In this document: positions 1-10,829 of the stretch, in pieces
Layout: every line of letters begins with the position of its first letter
Numbering within the stretch: position 1 is the stretch's first letter
Assembly (NCBI GenBank): GCA_035610365.1
Contig: CM069435.1
Span: forward strand, 13,009,123 to 13,073,122
Direction of reading: 5' to 3'
Source of the DNA: Aquatica leii
Lineage: Eukaryota > Arthropoda > Insecta > Coleoptera > Lampyridae
DNA: 64,000 nucleotides
The notes under the pieces: model-generated
Database searches by the model: none
What the model saw: the letters and a program-made list of their open reading frames with translations, nothing else
What the model was told of the DNA's origin: nothing
Made by a program: the position numbers and the translations under genes

Positions 1-250
1 AATTGTGGAAGACGTGGGGTAAACTTACTTTTGCCGCCTGCGACTGTAGAATTGAAAGACAAACTGTAAAACACATTGTGCAAGATTGTCTACTAAGGGC
101 TTACAAAGGCAACCCACAGGATTTCCTATTAGCAACCTAAGAGTCAATTGAATACATTTCTAACCTAGACATTAATTTGTGACAGATCTGTTTACCTATA
201 ATTGATTGTACTGTGATGTTCAAGCCATACGCTAAATAAAATAAATAACT
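1..250 (+). mobile_element. LINE 3' end (RTE/Jockey-like), 5' cut by window edge
   Basis: The frame starting at 39 reads CDCRIERQTVKHIVQDC and later SIEYISNLDINL, ending in TGA at 180-182. This is the C-terminal Cys/His cluster and YISNLD-type end of a non-LTR retrotransposon ORF2. The 3' UTR follows and ends in an AT-rich AAATAAAATAAATAA-type tail near 250. One in-frame TAA lies between the two motifs (after LLAT), so the copy is dead. The clade is uncertain: the short tail favours RTE, but Jockey is possible. Only the last 180 bases of coding sequence are in the window. Confidence 0.7.
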
Positions 251-272
251 TGAAAACGATCAGCATTTAGGC

Positions 273-1967
273 ATGACAATGACAGAAGCAGCTCTAATGT
301 ATCTTTCGCCACAAATTCGCACGCTGTTTACAATTATTTTAAGGACTTGCGCGCCTTCTGATCAAAAAAGTATTTGGAAAAAGTACAAAGAAATTATTAG
401 TGACGATAAACTAAGACAAGCACGTAGAACGAATCCGAATGTGAAATTTTCAATGAAGCACTCATTTTACTTGAGGATAGATGTATTTTGATCAACAACA
501 AGATTCTTTGCTAGCTTGAACTATCTGCACCGACACGTGATTGAAACAATGTTTACGACAGAGATTTGGTACGTGAACGGTAATATAATTTTGATGAATT
601 GCGTCATTTTGTCGATGCTTAGAAACAACTGTTGACTGCTGATCAAAAATTGTTTTAGAAAAAGTTATGCAACACGTAGCAAACGAAAGTGGTAGATCTA
701 TTTTCCTTCATGCACCTGTAGGCACTAGAAAAACATTTTTGCTCAATTTGATACTTGCTGAAATTTGATCGAAAAATTAAATTGCACTAGCTGAAATCGC
801 ATCAACATTACTCGACGGTGGGCGTACAGCGCATTCAGCTCTTCATCTTCAATTAAATGTAAACCATACCAAAACACCGGTAAAAATTTTGGCATGGCTG
901 CGCTATTAAAAAGAATTTCACTTATTGTATGGGATGAATGCACTATGACTCATAAGAAATCTCTTCAAGCTTTTGACAGTACTCTCAAAGATTTTAGAGA
1001 AAATAACCGACCGAGAAGTGGAGTAATATTGCTTCTTGCTAGTGATTTTCGACAGACTTTGCCAGTGATTCGAAGATTAACACCAGCCGATGAACTAAAT
1101 GCATGTTTGAAAACGTCATATCTTTGGAGACATGTAGAGAAACTTACATTATCTTCTTTAAGATGCTGCTGCACAAATATTCGCCAAGCAGCTGCTGGAT
1201 ATGGGCGATGGAAAACTTCCCATTGAAACTTTTGCCAAATGCAGTTATCAATTCAAAATGTTGTGCAGAAAGTTTTTCCTAATATTACAAACAATTTTAA
1301 AAATCATGATTGACTTTGTAAACGAGCAATTTTGGCTCCAAAAAATGATGATGTCAACAAAATAAACAATCAAATTCAATTGAAGCTACTTGGTGAAGTT
1401 GTCAAGCACAAACCAATTGCCGCAGATATAGATGAGGAACAAGATGTCAACTATCTAATAGAGTTCTTTGGAACCATCTGGAATGCCACTACACATCTTA
1501 ACCTTAAAAGCCAGTTCACCGTTGATGCTCATTCGCAACTTAGATGTGCTGATACCACAAATTCCAATGATTTCAACCGATTGGTCCTTCGATTTTAAGC
1601 GATTACAGTTGCCAGTGTGTCGCATGACCAATTATATGTTGCTTACTCCAGAGTTGGAACGCCGAAAAAACTTTATGTTTACACATCTACCGAAAAAACT
1701 CAAAATATTGTTAAAAAAGTTAATAAACAATATTTCTATAATTCATTTTTCTCCTTGTGTTCCTAATTAGTAAATTTGTTTTAATCCCAATAGGAGCTTG
1801 TGCTGGTGGGCAATGAATTATTTGGTTTGGATTTTATTTGTTATGGCGTCGTTTCGCAGACTGAACGTGTCTGCTTCCTCGGACTTTTAATTATTCTGAC
1901 CAATAATTACATTAACTTAAAAACTACGACTTTCACATTTGACCAAATTGACCCGGGTATCCGCTAG
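273..1967 (+). mobile_element. Degenerate Helitron: C-terminal helicase part and 3' terminus
   Basis: Several frames together match the Pif1-like helicase half of a Helitron RepHel protein. The segment at 273-491 (LRTLFTIIL and similar) matches the linker before the helicase. A Walker A site at about 712-738 reads APVGTRKTF, where the usual second Gly is Arg. The Walker B-like LIVWDECTM lies near 915-945, followed by LLASDFRQTLPVI and TPADELNACLK. The C-terminal motif YVAYSRVGTPKKLYVYTS sits at about 1632-1690. Frames change repeatedly and there are stops, so the copy is inactive. The Rep nuclease half is absent. The element ends with ACCCGGGT followed by CTAG at 1964-1967 and then T, as expected for Helitron 3' ends. 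Confidence 0.85.
1951..1967 (+). other. Helitron 3' terminus (palindrome plus CTAG)
   Basis: The octamer ACCCGGGT is self-complementary. Nine bases later comes CTAG, followed by T, the expected Helitron 3' flank. It lies about 240 bases after the helicase coding remnant in the right orientation. Confidence 0.65.
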
Positions 1968-1977
1968 TATAAGATAT

Positions 1978-2413
1978 TGAAACGTTCTCAAATTTAAGAG
2001 CCTTCTCGAAGTTGTTATCCATGTTCTAGAACGTATACCGAAAGATATGGAACATTCGAGAAAGATTTCCAAAATGTGTATAAATACGGCACAAACAAAT
2101 CGTAGGTCAGTTATTCCCGTAATGTGAAGACGGCAGTATTAAGAAGGTTTTTCAAATTTAAATAAACAAGTAATTAGCGCGTGTGTGGAGATAAATATAC
2201 GGAGTATAACTTTGTACGTGACTTTAGTGTAAACAAGTGTGTGAAGTTATCCGCGGACTTTATCTTATATTTGTATAAGTGAAAGTGCTATACATAAATT
2301 ATACTGTAAGTGTTTTATTAAATATCTTTAGATTTAATTAGTTCGGTTAGTTTAAACGTGTACATATTTGTAGTATAAATAAATTAGTTATAGTAATAAT
2401 AATAAACGTTACA
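1978..2413 (+). repeat. Gypsy solo LTR (copy 1)
   Basis: This 436-bp repeat starts TGAAACG and ends CGTTACA. It is flanked by a perfect 4-bp duplication ATAT (1974-1977 and 2414-2417). It matches the 3' LTR at 61011-61438 and another solo LTR at 61709-62122 along its whole length. It carries a TATAAATA box near 2079 and, about 25 bases later, an initiator-like TCAGTT. No internal region remains, so it is a solo LTR, probably left by recombination between two LTRs. It lies only 10 bases from the Helitron terminus. Confidence 0.9.
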
Positions 2414-3262
2414 ATATTACACAAGACGCAATACCCGTAAGTAGGTTTTATTGTTATTGTAACTATTTTTTTCAAGTCTAAAAATTATGAAACTGATTTC
2501 ATGTTATTTGTTTATTTTTATTGTGTTGATACAAAATAAACAAACAAAACATAAATTAATGAATGAAAAGCATGACCATTGTTGATGAATTTCTTCCAAC
2601 GTACTAGAATAAATCCAAATGCTTGAGCTTACCAAGCTTTCAGTGCTGATAAAACATAAACACGTTTAAATTTAAATAAAAAAGGTTAATCGGGCGTTAA
2701 TTAAGTACCTTTTCTTAAGGATTTTAAATAACAATAAGGGTGGTCTTTTCTAACAGCGCAATAATTTACATTATTTTATTTTAACATTAATACTTGTCCA
2801 CTTTGTATAAATTACAATTTAAGGGTTAAGTCAGACCACCTGCTAAGGGTTTTATTAAAAGGTTTTTTTTGTTGTATTTTATTGGGAAACCTTTTTGAAT
2901 AAAGTATGCCGCGATTTACTTTGATAGCATCTGAATAACAAATCGGGGTATTTTTATTGTCGTGTAAAGCCCCCGTTTTGCTTTGTTTAATAAATAATTT
3001 TTGATACTTAATTTTAGAATTTTTTAATTTAAAAAACGTATGAATGTAAGGGGCCACTTATTTTGGGAAGACGTTATTTGAAAAAATGCTAACATTGCTT
3101 TAGCATATTCTTGTTTCTACATAAAACTAATAAAATGCTAGATGGATTCAAAATAATTAATGCAATGATCTAGTTCTTTAATATAAACTGTTTCTCTCTT
3201 AGATGTCGACACAACGAATGATTATAGAATGAAACATTTTTTGGCAATTGTCTTGAAAACAT
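2414..3262. other. No recognisable gene
   Basis: AT-rich sequence. One 81-codon open frame on the minus strand (2812-3057) matches no family I recognise. It has a slightly lower AT content than its surroundings but no other support. Confidence 0.5.
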
Positions 3263-5578
3263 TTTCCACTATTGAAAAATAAATTTAAAAAGTATTTTCA
3301 TAAATTTATTTCATTTTTATATTTTACAAGTACAAGCCATAAGCCTTACAAGTATTTATTCATTGAGGTACATAACATAATTATAAACTTATAGAAAACA
3401 GAAATATATTCTACCATTACAACTCAAAAATTTTTCTATTTTAATTTCAAATGTAATATATGATACAAAAGCACAAGAAATAAAAAAAAATATTTAAAAC
3501 GTTAAAAATACTCGTTTATATATCACAGGACGAAACTGATCGACAAATAAAAACAAAACCGTGCTTTAATTTTTGCAAATTGTTTAATTAAATCTTCGGT
3601 GTCTAATTTTTTTAGCTGTTCCGTTTTTATTGAAATAGCAAGATTATACTTAGTCGGTTTTGCCCCATGATCGATACTAAATAATTTTTTATTATTTTGA
3701 GTTTTTATTAGGAAAAGAATCCACTAAGTTGTTAATTGTTATATAATTTAAAGTTTCTTCTGGAGACGTAATAACTTTTTCATCAAAATTTTGTAAATAT
3801 TGCAATTCTATAAGTTCAAAGGCAGTTATGTCTCGTTCATTGCGTGTTTTGTCGTTTAATAAATTATCAACTTTTTGACATAATTCTAATTGTTCGTTTT
3901 AAGAATAATTTTTAAATTTATCAATATTCCATAAAAACGCGAAATTATTAGAGTAAAAAGAAAGTAATTAGAATATCTCATCTGCTGATGTTATGATTAC
4001 ATCTAGAACATTAAAAAAACAATCAACTTTGAACTTTAAAGTTTTGACGTGGATCGGTTTATCGTCACATTTATAATCAAAATATTTTTTTTTTATTTTT
4101 CTTAGACCTCTTTGTTTTTTGAATTCAGGTTTTATGTCTAAGCTGGATGCTGTTTCTTTAGCATCAATCAATGGATCATTAAAACGTTTATCGGAGCGAT
4201 AAGCTTTCAAAAAATTATTCAAATTATTTAAATGATTACAACACTGAGCAACATTAAAGTTCGGTTTTTGAATAATTTTACTAACAATGTTAACTTTACT
4301 TAAAATATTATACCACAATATAAGAATGGAAATGAACTCAAAATTTTGCAATTTTTTGGTCAACGATGCAGCCAAATTTCTTATGTTATTTTCAAAGTTT
4401 TCTTCGCTTATTTCAAACAGAGCATCATAAACCTCCCCAAGTTGATACCTTAAAGGAGTTATTGCATCTATTCTACTAGACCATCGAGTATCCGATAAAG
4501 GTTTTAAAGTTAAATTTGTTACATTAGATAAATTAGATTTCAGAATTGATCAGCGTTTAGTAGAAGCTGAAAAAAATACAAACAGTTCTTGAACTAAAGA
4601 AAAAAATGTATGCTCAAAGTATTCGATTTTGCGGCATTATTGACGACTAAATTTAGGGTGGGATTGCAACAAGGAACAAAGAAAGCTCGCGGATTGAAAT
4701 CCAAAATTTGTTTGTAGACCATTGTCGTTAATATTTAAGGATTCTTTCTCTAACCCCGACAAAAGAAATTTTGTCAAGCCTTCGCCCGACACATCATCTA
4801 TAAGACAAAATAATAAAAAATGTTCTTCTATCCTAATTCCCGTGCTCTTTAAATTAACAAATCTTATACAAACTGAAAGTTGTTGTTGGTGACTATAATC
4901 AAGAGTGTAGTCTAATAATATGGATATATTTTGCTTTTTTAGTGAGTTCAAAAATTTTGGATTTGATATTTTCACCGATCAAGTTGATTACTTCATTTTG
5001 TATTTTATCCCCAAGATAGTTTTTGTGATCTTTTATTTGAGAGCGTTTTGTACGTTCTAACATAATCGGGTCGAATTTGGAAATAATTTCTATGCATTTT
5101 AAAAAGTTACCATTGTTTTTCTCAAACAACTTACTACTACTTCCACGAAAAGCTAAATTTTGCTGACCTAAAAACTGAATCACCTAGAAATTTTTTTTGG
5201 TTTCTCTGTTTATTACATTTTGAATTTCAGAATCAATTATTTTATTTTTATTAAAACGGTTAGAAAGATCTAGCAATTTTAGAACATTTTTGATATGTAA
5301 CTTGCTCTTTTAATGAATGTTTAAACGTTCCCTTAAATGCTGCCAGTCATTGTAGCCAGATTCATCACTAAGGCGAACAGATTTCAAATCGCTGTCATTA
5401 AAAATTTTGCAACAGAAGCATTAACGTGAATTTGTTATTTTGGAATACAACAACCAAAAACGCTCAATTTTTTCTGACATCCTGTCTACTGTAAAGAAAT
5501 TAACACGTAAGTAAACACATTGACAAATTATTCATGAAAAAGGGAAAATATATAAATTTTTATAAATAGTAATATTAG

Positions 5579-6225
5579 TGCTTATCAATTATTCTGTTTG
5601 ATATTATTTAAACTTAAAGTATCAGTCTACCAATAATAAAAAATTCAATCTTTCAAAATGTATTTAACATATGTTTCGAGCTTGTAATTATAAAGCTCAT
5701 CTTCAGAAAACTACAAAAAATATTATTAACAACTTATAAAAAGTTAAATTACAAAAATTTTTTAAAAAACTTACATTTTTTGAAAAATGTCAAATATGAG
5801 AAATTGTAACTAACTAAAATTCAAAAAAATAAAAAATGTAAGTTTTACAAAATGTTAAATGTAAATAAAAAGAAGATGGTGCAATTTAGAAACAAATCTA
5901 AGAAAAATTAAGTTTAAAATCACAATTGAAATTGGTTTGATCGTTCAACAAAAAATTTTTATCTGATATTTTAATATAAATCAACTCTAACAATTCAAGA
6001 ATGTATCCCCTTAACAATTTATTCTGTTTGAATTTACTTCAATTAAAAATGATGTTTATATAATCAAATATAAAAGGATTTTTGAGATACAAGTTTTTTC
6101 CTTTTAGTGTTTTAATAAATCTAAAATAAAAAATAAATTTTAGATGAACTCATCTTAATTCACAACACAAAACACATCACTATAAAGTCTGTAAAACTAC
6201 AAAAAACTAAAGTTTCAAAAGCAGA
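5579..6225 (-). mobile_element. Penelope-like element fragment inserted in hAT copy A
   Basis: Comparison with hAT copy B shows that about 645 bases are extra here, between the matching ATAAATAGTAAT and CCCCATG anchors. The insert has no open reading frame. Near its left end on the minus strand it contains a CTGAAGA-stem-GAAAC core like those at the ends of the Penelope-like elements elsewhere in this window. I infer a 5'-truncated Penelope-like end. The alternative is an unrelated AT-rich insert that carries the motif by chance. Confidence 0.5.
5659..5715 (-). ncRNA. Hammerhead-ribozyme-like motif
   Basis: On the minus strand the core CTGAAGA is followed by U, then a perfect six-base stem (GAGCTT with AAGCTC) around a nine-base loop, then GAAAC, ATAT and GTT. 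The last part can form the short AC/GU stem III with a four-base palindromic loop. Flanking UUU/AAA and UGUA/UACA can pair as a bulged helix I. This is the arrangement of type I hammerheads known from Penelope-like elements. The extra U before stem II departs from the textbook core, so activity is uncertain. Confidence 0.5.
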
Positions 6226-6450
6226 TTTCCCCATGTACCTTTTCACTTCGCTAAGTTAATTATTGATCGGGCATCAGGCAACAAAGGAAATCGCGACCGA
6301 TGCAGCGTTTAAATATATAAAGTTTTGTACATTGCAAGCTTATACAGGAAAAAAACGCTTGTTCGCTCGTTGGCTCGTTGCAAACCAAATTTCAAGCTCA
6401 ATCATGAATAAAATCAGATTTGTTTAAGTTCACACAATTCATATTATCAT

Positions 6451-6606
6451 GCGAAGTAATAACATTCTGCTGAACTTTCATTGTTTATTATTTTGAAATG
6501 AATATACACAACGTTTCGATTGCTGTGGTATCTGCAATCGAAACGTTGTGTATATTCATTTCAAAATAATAAACAATGAAAGTTCAGCAGAATGTTATTG
6601 CTTCGC
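6451..6606. repeat. 73-bp near-perfect hairpin (foldback) with 10-base loop
   Basis: Positions 6451-6523 and 6534-6606 are reverse complements over 73 bases with one mismatch, T at 6457 against G at 6600, which would be a G-U wobble in RNA. The loop is TGTGGTATCT. The hairpin plus 33 further bases is absent from hAT copy B. It is bracketed by an 11-bp direct repeat CATATTATCAT (6440-6450 and 6640-6650), so it inserted as a unit. The stem next to the loop contains GCAATCGAAACGTTG, which resembles Penelope-like ends. Confidence 0.9.
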
Positions 6607-6850
6607 ATCAAGCAACATTGTTTAATACATTCAAACAATCATATTATCATGTTACGTATTACGTATTCCATCGAATAAATACTATTATTGCGTACTCTCA
6701 TTTAGAAAATATATTATTTTCGAGATGTAATTCGGTTCCCTCGTCTCAAAGAGTAAAAATAAACAAATAAAAAACAATGTAATAGCTAGCAATTCCTTAC
6801 TGGTTTTTTTATCATTATAAATTTTGTTTCGACAATGTTTGTTGCTTTAT

Positions 6851-7199
6851 CTGTTTCTTCCCTCACCTTGTGCGCAAACTCACCCAGTTAGGAGAGATTG
6901 CGAAAAATCTTTATTTCTTTTAAATTTTCCTGTTGTGAAAAAAGAAAAGTAAAAAGTTTTAATGGTATATTGCGCAACATGCCAAAGATGACATTAGCTT
7001 CATTATTTAGGAAATCTAACCAAAATTCTAATTTTTATGAATTTTTTACGAATTTTTGCGCAAAGTTTCTTTTATTTACCTAATATTTATGGCTTCCGGA
7101 ATTCCCTATGGTTACCGTACCGGTACCTTTAGTACACAACATCCCCTCTTTTGTGATTAATGATTAAATTACATAGATAATCCTTTAAATATAAAGGTT
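6851..7199. other. No recognisable gene
   Basis: This is the junction between the hAT copy A 5' region and the first recognisable BEL/Pao sequence. A 61-codon open frame at 6898-7083 has no family resemblance that I can see. Confidence 0.4.
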
Positions 7200-7900
7200 A
7201 TTAATCAAACTACTTTTCAGTCTTCAATTCATAAGTTTTATGGAACATCATCGAAATAAAGGCAAAGCGTTTTTGCAAACTCAACGACCATGTCCTGTTT
7301 GATTTTCTGAAGTTCGTTCTTTTAGGATCTGTAAAACAGTAAGAATTGCAAACAGCGGCACAATCATCTGCTGTGCTTTGAAAATGAACGGCTGGCATTG
7401 CAAAATTCTGCACCTTCTACTCAACAAGTTGTAAATAATTTTCAAAGTGACGAAATGGAACCAAGTGTTAGTAATAACAATTGTGCTTTATCAGATACAA
7501 GAAGTGGGGTATCTTCAGTTTGCAACATGGCTTGTAATTCTAAATTACTCCTCTCAACTGCAAAGGTTACCGCATGTCATGGTAATGTAAGCATAACAGT
7601 TAGACCATTTTTAGATTGCGGTGCTCAATCTAACTTTGTTCAAAATTAAATTAAAATGTTAAGCCAGCTCATGTTGAGATTGACTTCTCTTTGTACGAAA
7701 GTTGTAACGCTTCGACTCTGTTCTCCGACAGAAAATTTTATGTCTGATATTTCATGCTTGGTAGTTCCAAAAATCACCGATTCATTACTCCGTGTAAGTT
7801 TCAATAAAATTAATTTAAATTTTTTTTCTTTAATGTATCTGGGAATATATTCATCAGTTCTCTTGTCTTCTATCGGTTGATTTTACCTAACCAAATTTTA
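7200..7900 (+). mobile_element. BEL/Pao gag end and protease region (fossil)
   Basis: The stretch around 7540-7650 reads LLSTAKVTACHGNVSITVRPF followed by a D-x-G-x-QSNF motif. This is the aspartic protease region of BEL/Pao elements. The region downstream, to about 7800, resembles the segment between protease and reverse transcriptase. A weak resemblance to the gag zinc-knuckle region lies upstream. The reverse transcriptase itself is largely missing. Confidence 0.65.
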
Positions 7901-8009
7901 TTAGGAAGATCTATGCCCCTCCTTTAGAAAACTTTACTTGATCGGATTGTAACTGAAAATTTGTCTAAGTCTATCTTAGAAATGACCGAAGATAAATAAA
8001 TCATGTAAA

Positions 8010-8424
8010 CATCTCATCAATTCTTAAATCTTCTGTTAATTTTGATCAAACACTTTAAAGGTTCTGGCAAATTGAAGATGTCAGTCAAATAACAAAGTTA
8101 CAATTTATCAATTGTCCTTAACTAGATTAATTCAGTTGCAAAGAAATATAAATTTTTTGTGGCAAATCAAATTGCATTAATATGGGAATCTTCAAATGTT
8201 TCCAGCTGGCGTCATGTACGCAGTGAAGACAATCCCGCAGACTGTTCCAATTTGAAAAAATGTTCTCTTTGGTTTTATGGTCCAAGTTTTTTACTACAAC
8301 CGGATGACGAATGGCAAATTTCTAATTTCGTAAATTACAACGCGTATTCGCTTATGTGCAGGCCCGCGCTGTTTATGTGTGTAATGTGTGTGGCCTACAG
8401 GCGCCAAAATCTCCCATGATTAGA
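8010..8424 (+). mobile_element. BEL/Pao RNase H end (fossil)
   Basis: The segment near 8159-8310 contains SSWRHVRSEDNPADC and a Trp-rich GPSFLLQPDDEW, typical of the BEL/Pao RNase H to integrase linker. The hAT at 8433-9923 begins just after it. Confidence 0.75.
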
Positions 8425-8432
8425 AATTTAAT

Positions 8433-9923
8433 CAGTGGCGGCTGGTGGTCAATCATACAAGAGGGTCATTTAAAAAACACGATTGTCGCAAAGTCTAAAA
8501 AAACATTCTTGCATTAACACGATTTATATTCAACATCAATTATATTTAAGATTAAGATTTAAGATATGCGTCTATCTTTACAACTACCAAAATGATCGAT
8601 AAAAATTTACTGTTTTTAATGGAAGATTTTTTAAGCTTTGCATAAAATACGCACGACTTACTTTTTCCATAGTATTGCCGATAGCGTAGAAACGAATTAA
8701 TATCTTTTACGTAGAGAAACATTTCTCACTTTCCAAACATTTTCATTGTGGTCTTTAATTGACTTTTGGCAAGCGGTGTCCAATTGTATAGGTAAGCGAA
8801 TTTTAGCGCGATCAAGAGTAGCATAATTCATACAACTTTTCATGTGATTTGCCGATAACGAGTGCTTTTTCACTTTTTCTTTTAAATGCTATAAATCGGT
8901 AACATTATTTTTACAACATATTGAATCATGTGAAAACAGTAAACCTACAAAACAGTAAAATCTATTCTTTACTTCAAACTCACAAATCCAATCTGACGAA
9001 TCATACATAGATCCTTTAAAAACATTATGGGGTTTTTTATTTTTATATTTACTGGTTTTACGAATTTGAAGTAAAGGCTGAGAGCAAACATTAAATTTAA
9101 ATTCGAAACGTCTAAACTAATATTAGTTATTAATTTTTTAATGTCTTGTACCACCGTAATTATGAAACAGAAACGATAAGTCGTCTATTACAGATGGATA
9201 TTATAGATCAACTAAGAAAATCGACTGTAAAGTTTGTTATATATGATAAGAAATGTGCATTTTAGCATCTGTGTTTTATACGCACGTGGTGCGAAGATAA
9301 TGATAAATGACGTAAGTCACGTAAGCATTGCTGTTCGTTCCGCTCACAAGTTGTTAATATATTAGTGATAAGGACGAACGAATACGTACGCGAGGATAGA
9401 AGCGCAAAGTGTGCGGTCGTGTATAGACGCTAAATACGCTAAATAAAGTGTGTGTGCGCTAAGAACCATTGTTGGCTCAATCACCAAAAAAAGTGAGTAA
9501 AACTTAATTTAAGTACAAGACACAATATCAGAAAAAACGCATTTGTCCACCGCGACAATTGCACTGACACTGAGTAAGCAGAATGACCTTTGGGCTCAAG
9601 ACCGCAAGCAAGCATTTAAGCGTTTACTTATCTTTTTTTCAAATTCGCATAAAATTGTATTATGTGTGTCTCACTATTGACTACAATAACTATATTATTT
9701 ACGATTCGGCTTCAATACTATGCACGCGGGTATACGTAAATGTAAACCTCTGATAGATTTGCAAGTTTTCTTATCTCAATTCTCAATTTAAACGATGAAA
9801 TTCAAACTCTGATAATTTGATTTAAACGCGAATTTTTTGTAATTTTAAAGTAAATAAAATACATTTCTTATTATTTTTTTGGAGGGTCATTGACCAAATG
9901 ACTTAATGGAGAAGCCGCCATTG
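8433..9923 (-). mobile_element. Short hAT element with TTF-finger remnant
   Basis: This 1491-bp element begins CAGTGGCGGCTGGTGG and ends with the reverse complement of CAATGGCGGCTTCTCC. It is flanked by 8-bp copies AATTTAAT (8425-8432) and AATTGAAT (9924-9931), which differ at one base. On the minus strand, about 8950-8690 encodes a TTF zinc-finger type segment with VKKHSLSANHMKSCM and IKDHNENVWKVR. This is the N-terminal part of ZMYM-type hAT transposases. Stops are present and the catalytic domain is absent, so it is non-autonomous. A GC-richer stretch near 9280-9480 could be a promoter or 5' leader. Confidence 0.8.
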
Positions 9924-9931
9924 AATTGAAT

Positions 9932-10290
9932 AACCTCTATTTAATAAATTGCAAATTGCACGCTTATGTAAACCATGTTAGAGATATGCTTGTTAATAAA
10001 TTATAAACTGCATTTAAACAGGAAAAATCTGGTAAAATCTAGTAAAACACAAATTTAAGGTACGCATCGCCACCGATGCCCCGTACACCGCTTAATTAAC
10101 AGCAGCTACTAGCTTCTTGGCTGCAATTTTGTCAACAATCTTATTTACGTCGCGATCTGTCACAACTTGTCGGTTTTCGTAGTCCTGTATAAATAAGGTG
10201 GCAGTTTCGATTCTTTACAGCATTAGAACACTGTCATATTGTGTAAGTGGTGCTTTAGTGAAAGGAGAGGGAAACTAAGATATACAAAAA
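9932..10290. other. BEL-like remnant then unexplained promoter-like sequence
   Basis: The first 90 bases may continue the BEL/Pao linker (a weak LINCKLHAYVNHVRD similarity). A TATAAATAAGG box near 10187, followed by a possible transcription start region, looks like a promoter or LTR fragment that I cannot assign. Confidence 0.3.
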
Positions 10291-10740
10291 AAATATCATA
10301 CCATCAATTTCACTCCAAAAATAGGACGACTACTTGGAAGAACTATTAACAGAAGAGAGATCACAGTTCATGCAAGAAAATGATATAACCCAGAGCACCA
10401 TAAATATTATAAACTCACCAATAAGAATTACTCTAAAAGAAGTCAAACAAGTATGTACCAAATTAGAACAAGTTCTAAAAACTTGGAAAAGGAAACATGG
10501 GAATACCTCTTAATAACGACATGATCTACACGACAAGAAGAAAACCGAATATATGTGCATAAATAGACAAACACAAAATCTGATTCTGGACCATATATTA
10601 GAGGGTGCAACGAATACAAATATTTAGAAATGAAAATCACGAGTGATTTAGCAATGAATCTAAGTAGACATGAAAAAAATTCATCTCACTTTAGTAACTA
10701 TCAAAAATGGAGAGAACTAACTCAAGCATTAAAAAATATA
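10291..10740 (+). mobile_element. Internally deleted LINE fragment (RTE-like)
   Basis: Two pieces of reverse-transcriptase-type ORF are adjacent. One, near 10325-10460, reads DYLEELLTEERSQFMQEND and later RITLKEVKQV, as found before the RT domain. The other, near 10595-10640, reads CNEYKYLEMKITSD, as found after it. The catalytic RT core between them is missing. Frames shift between the pieces. The call rests on motif resemblance only. Confidence 0.5.
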
Positions 10741-10829
10741 ACTACAATTTATTAATAGTGTCAATTGAAAACTTTTTGCAATCAAAAAATAATGTAATTA
10801 AAATAATAGTTTATGTTATTTAATTTTTA

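Larger units (their letters stand above)
3263..6850 (-). mobile_element. hAT transposon, ZMYM1-like, copy A (decayed, with two inserts)
   Basis: Read on the minus strand from about 5480 to 3520, this is a hAT transposase of the ZMYM1-like type. A TTF-type zinc finger lies near 5440-5290 (CFCCK then NDWQHL). The segment FLKCIEIISKFDPIM follows near 5100, then the region around the first catalytic Asp (LDYTLDYSHQQQLSV) near 4900, and the RWSSRIDAITPL segment near 4470. Stops and frame changes interrupt it. The dimerisation domain is truncated: the TAERSFSKL segment seen in copy B is missing. The noncoding part at 6230-6850 matches 15100-15500 of copy B, which identifies it as the element's 5' region. 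Inserts lie at 5579-6225 and 6451-6650. The exact right end was not found. Confidence 0.8.

Noticed and set aside
2812-3057. 81-codon minus-strand open frame
   Set aside because: Reads more protein-like than its surroundings, but I recognise no family and see no start context or flanking element. Mentioned only in the intergenic entry.
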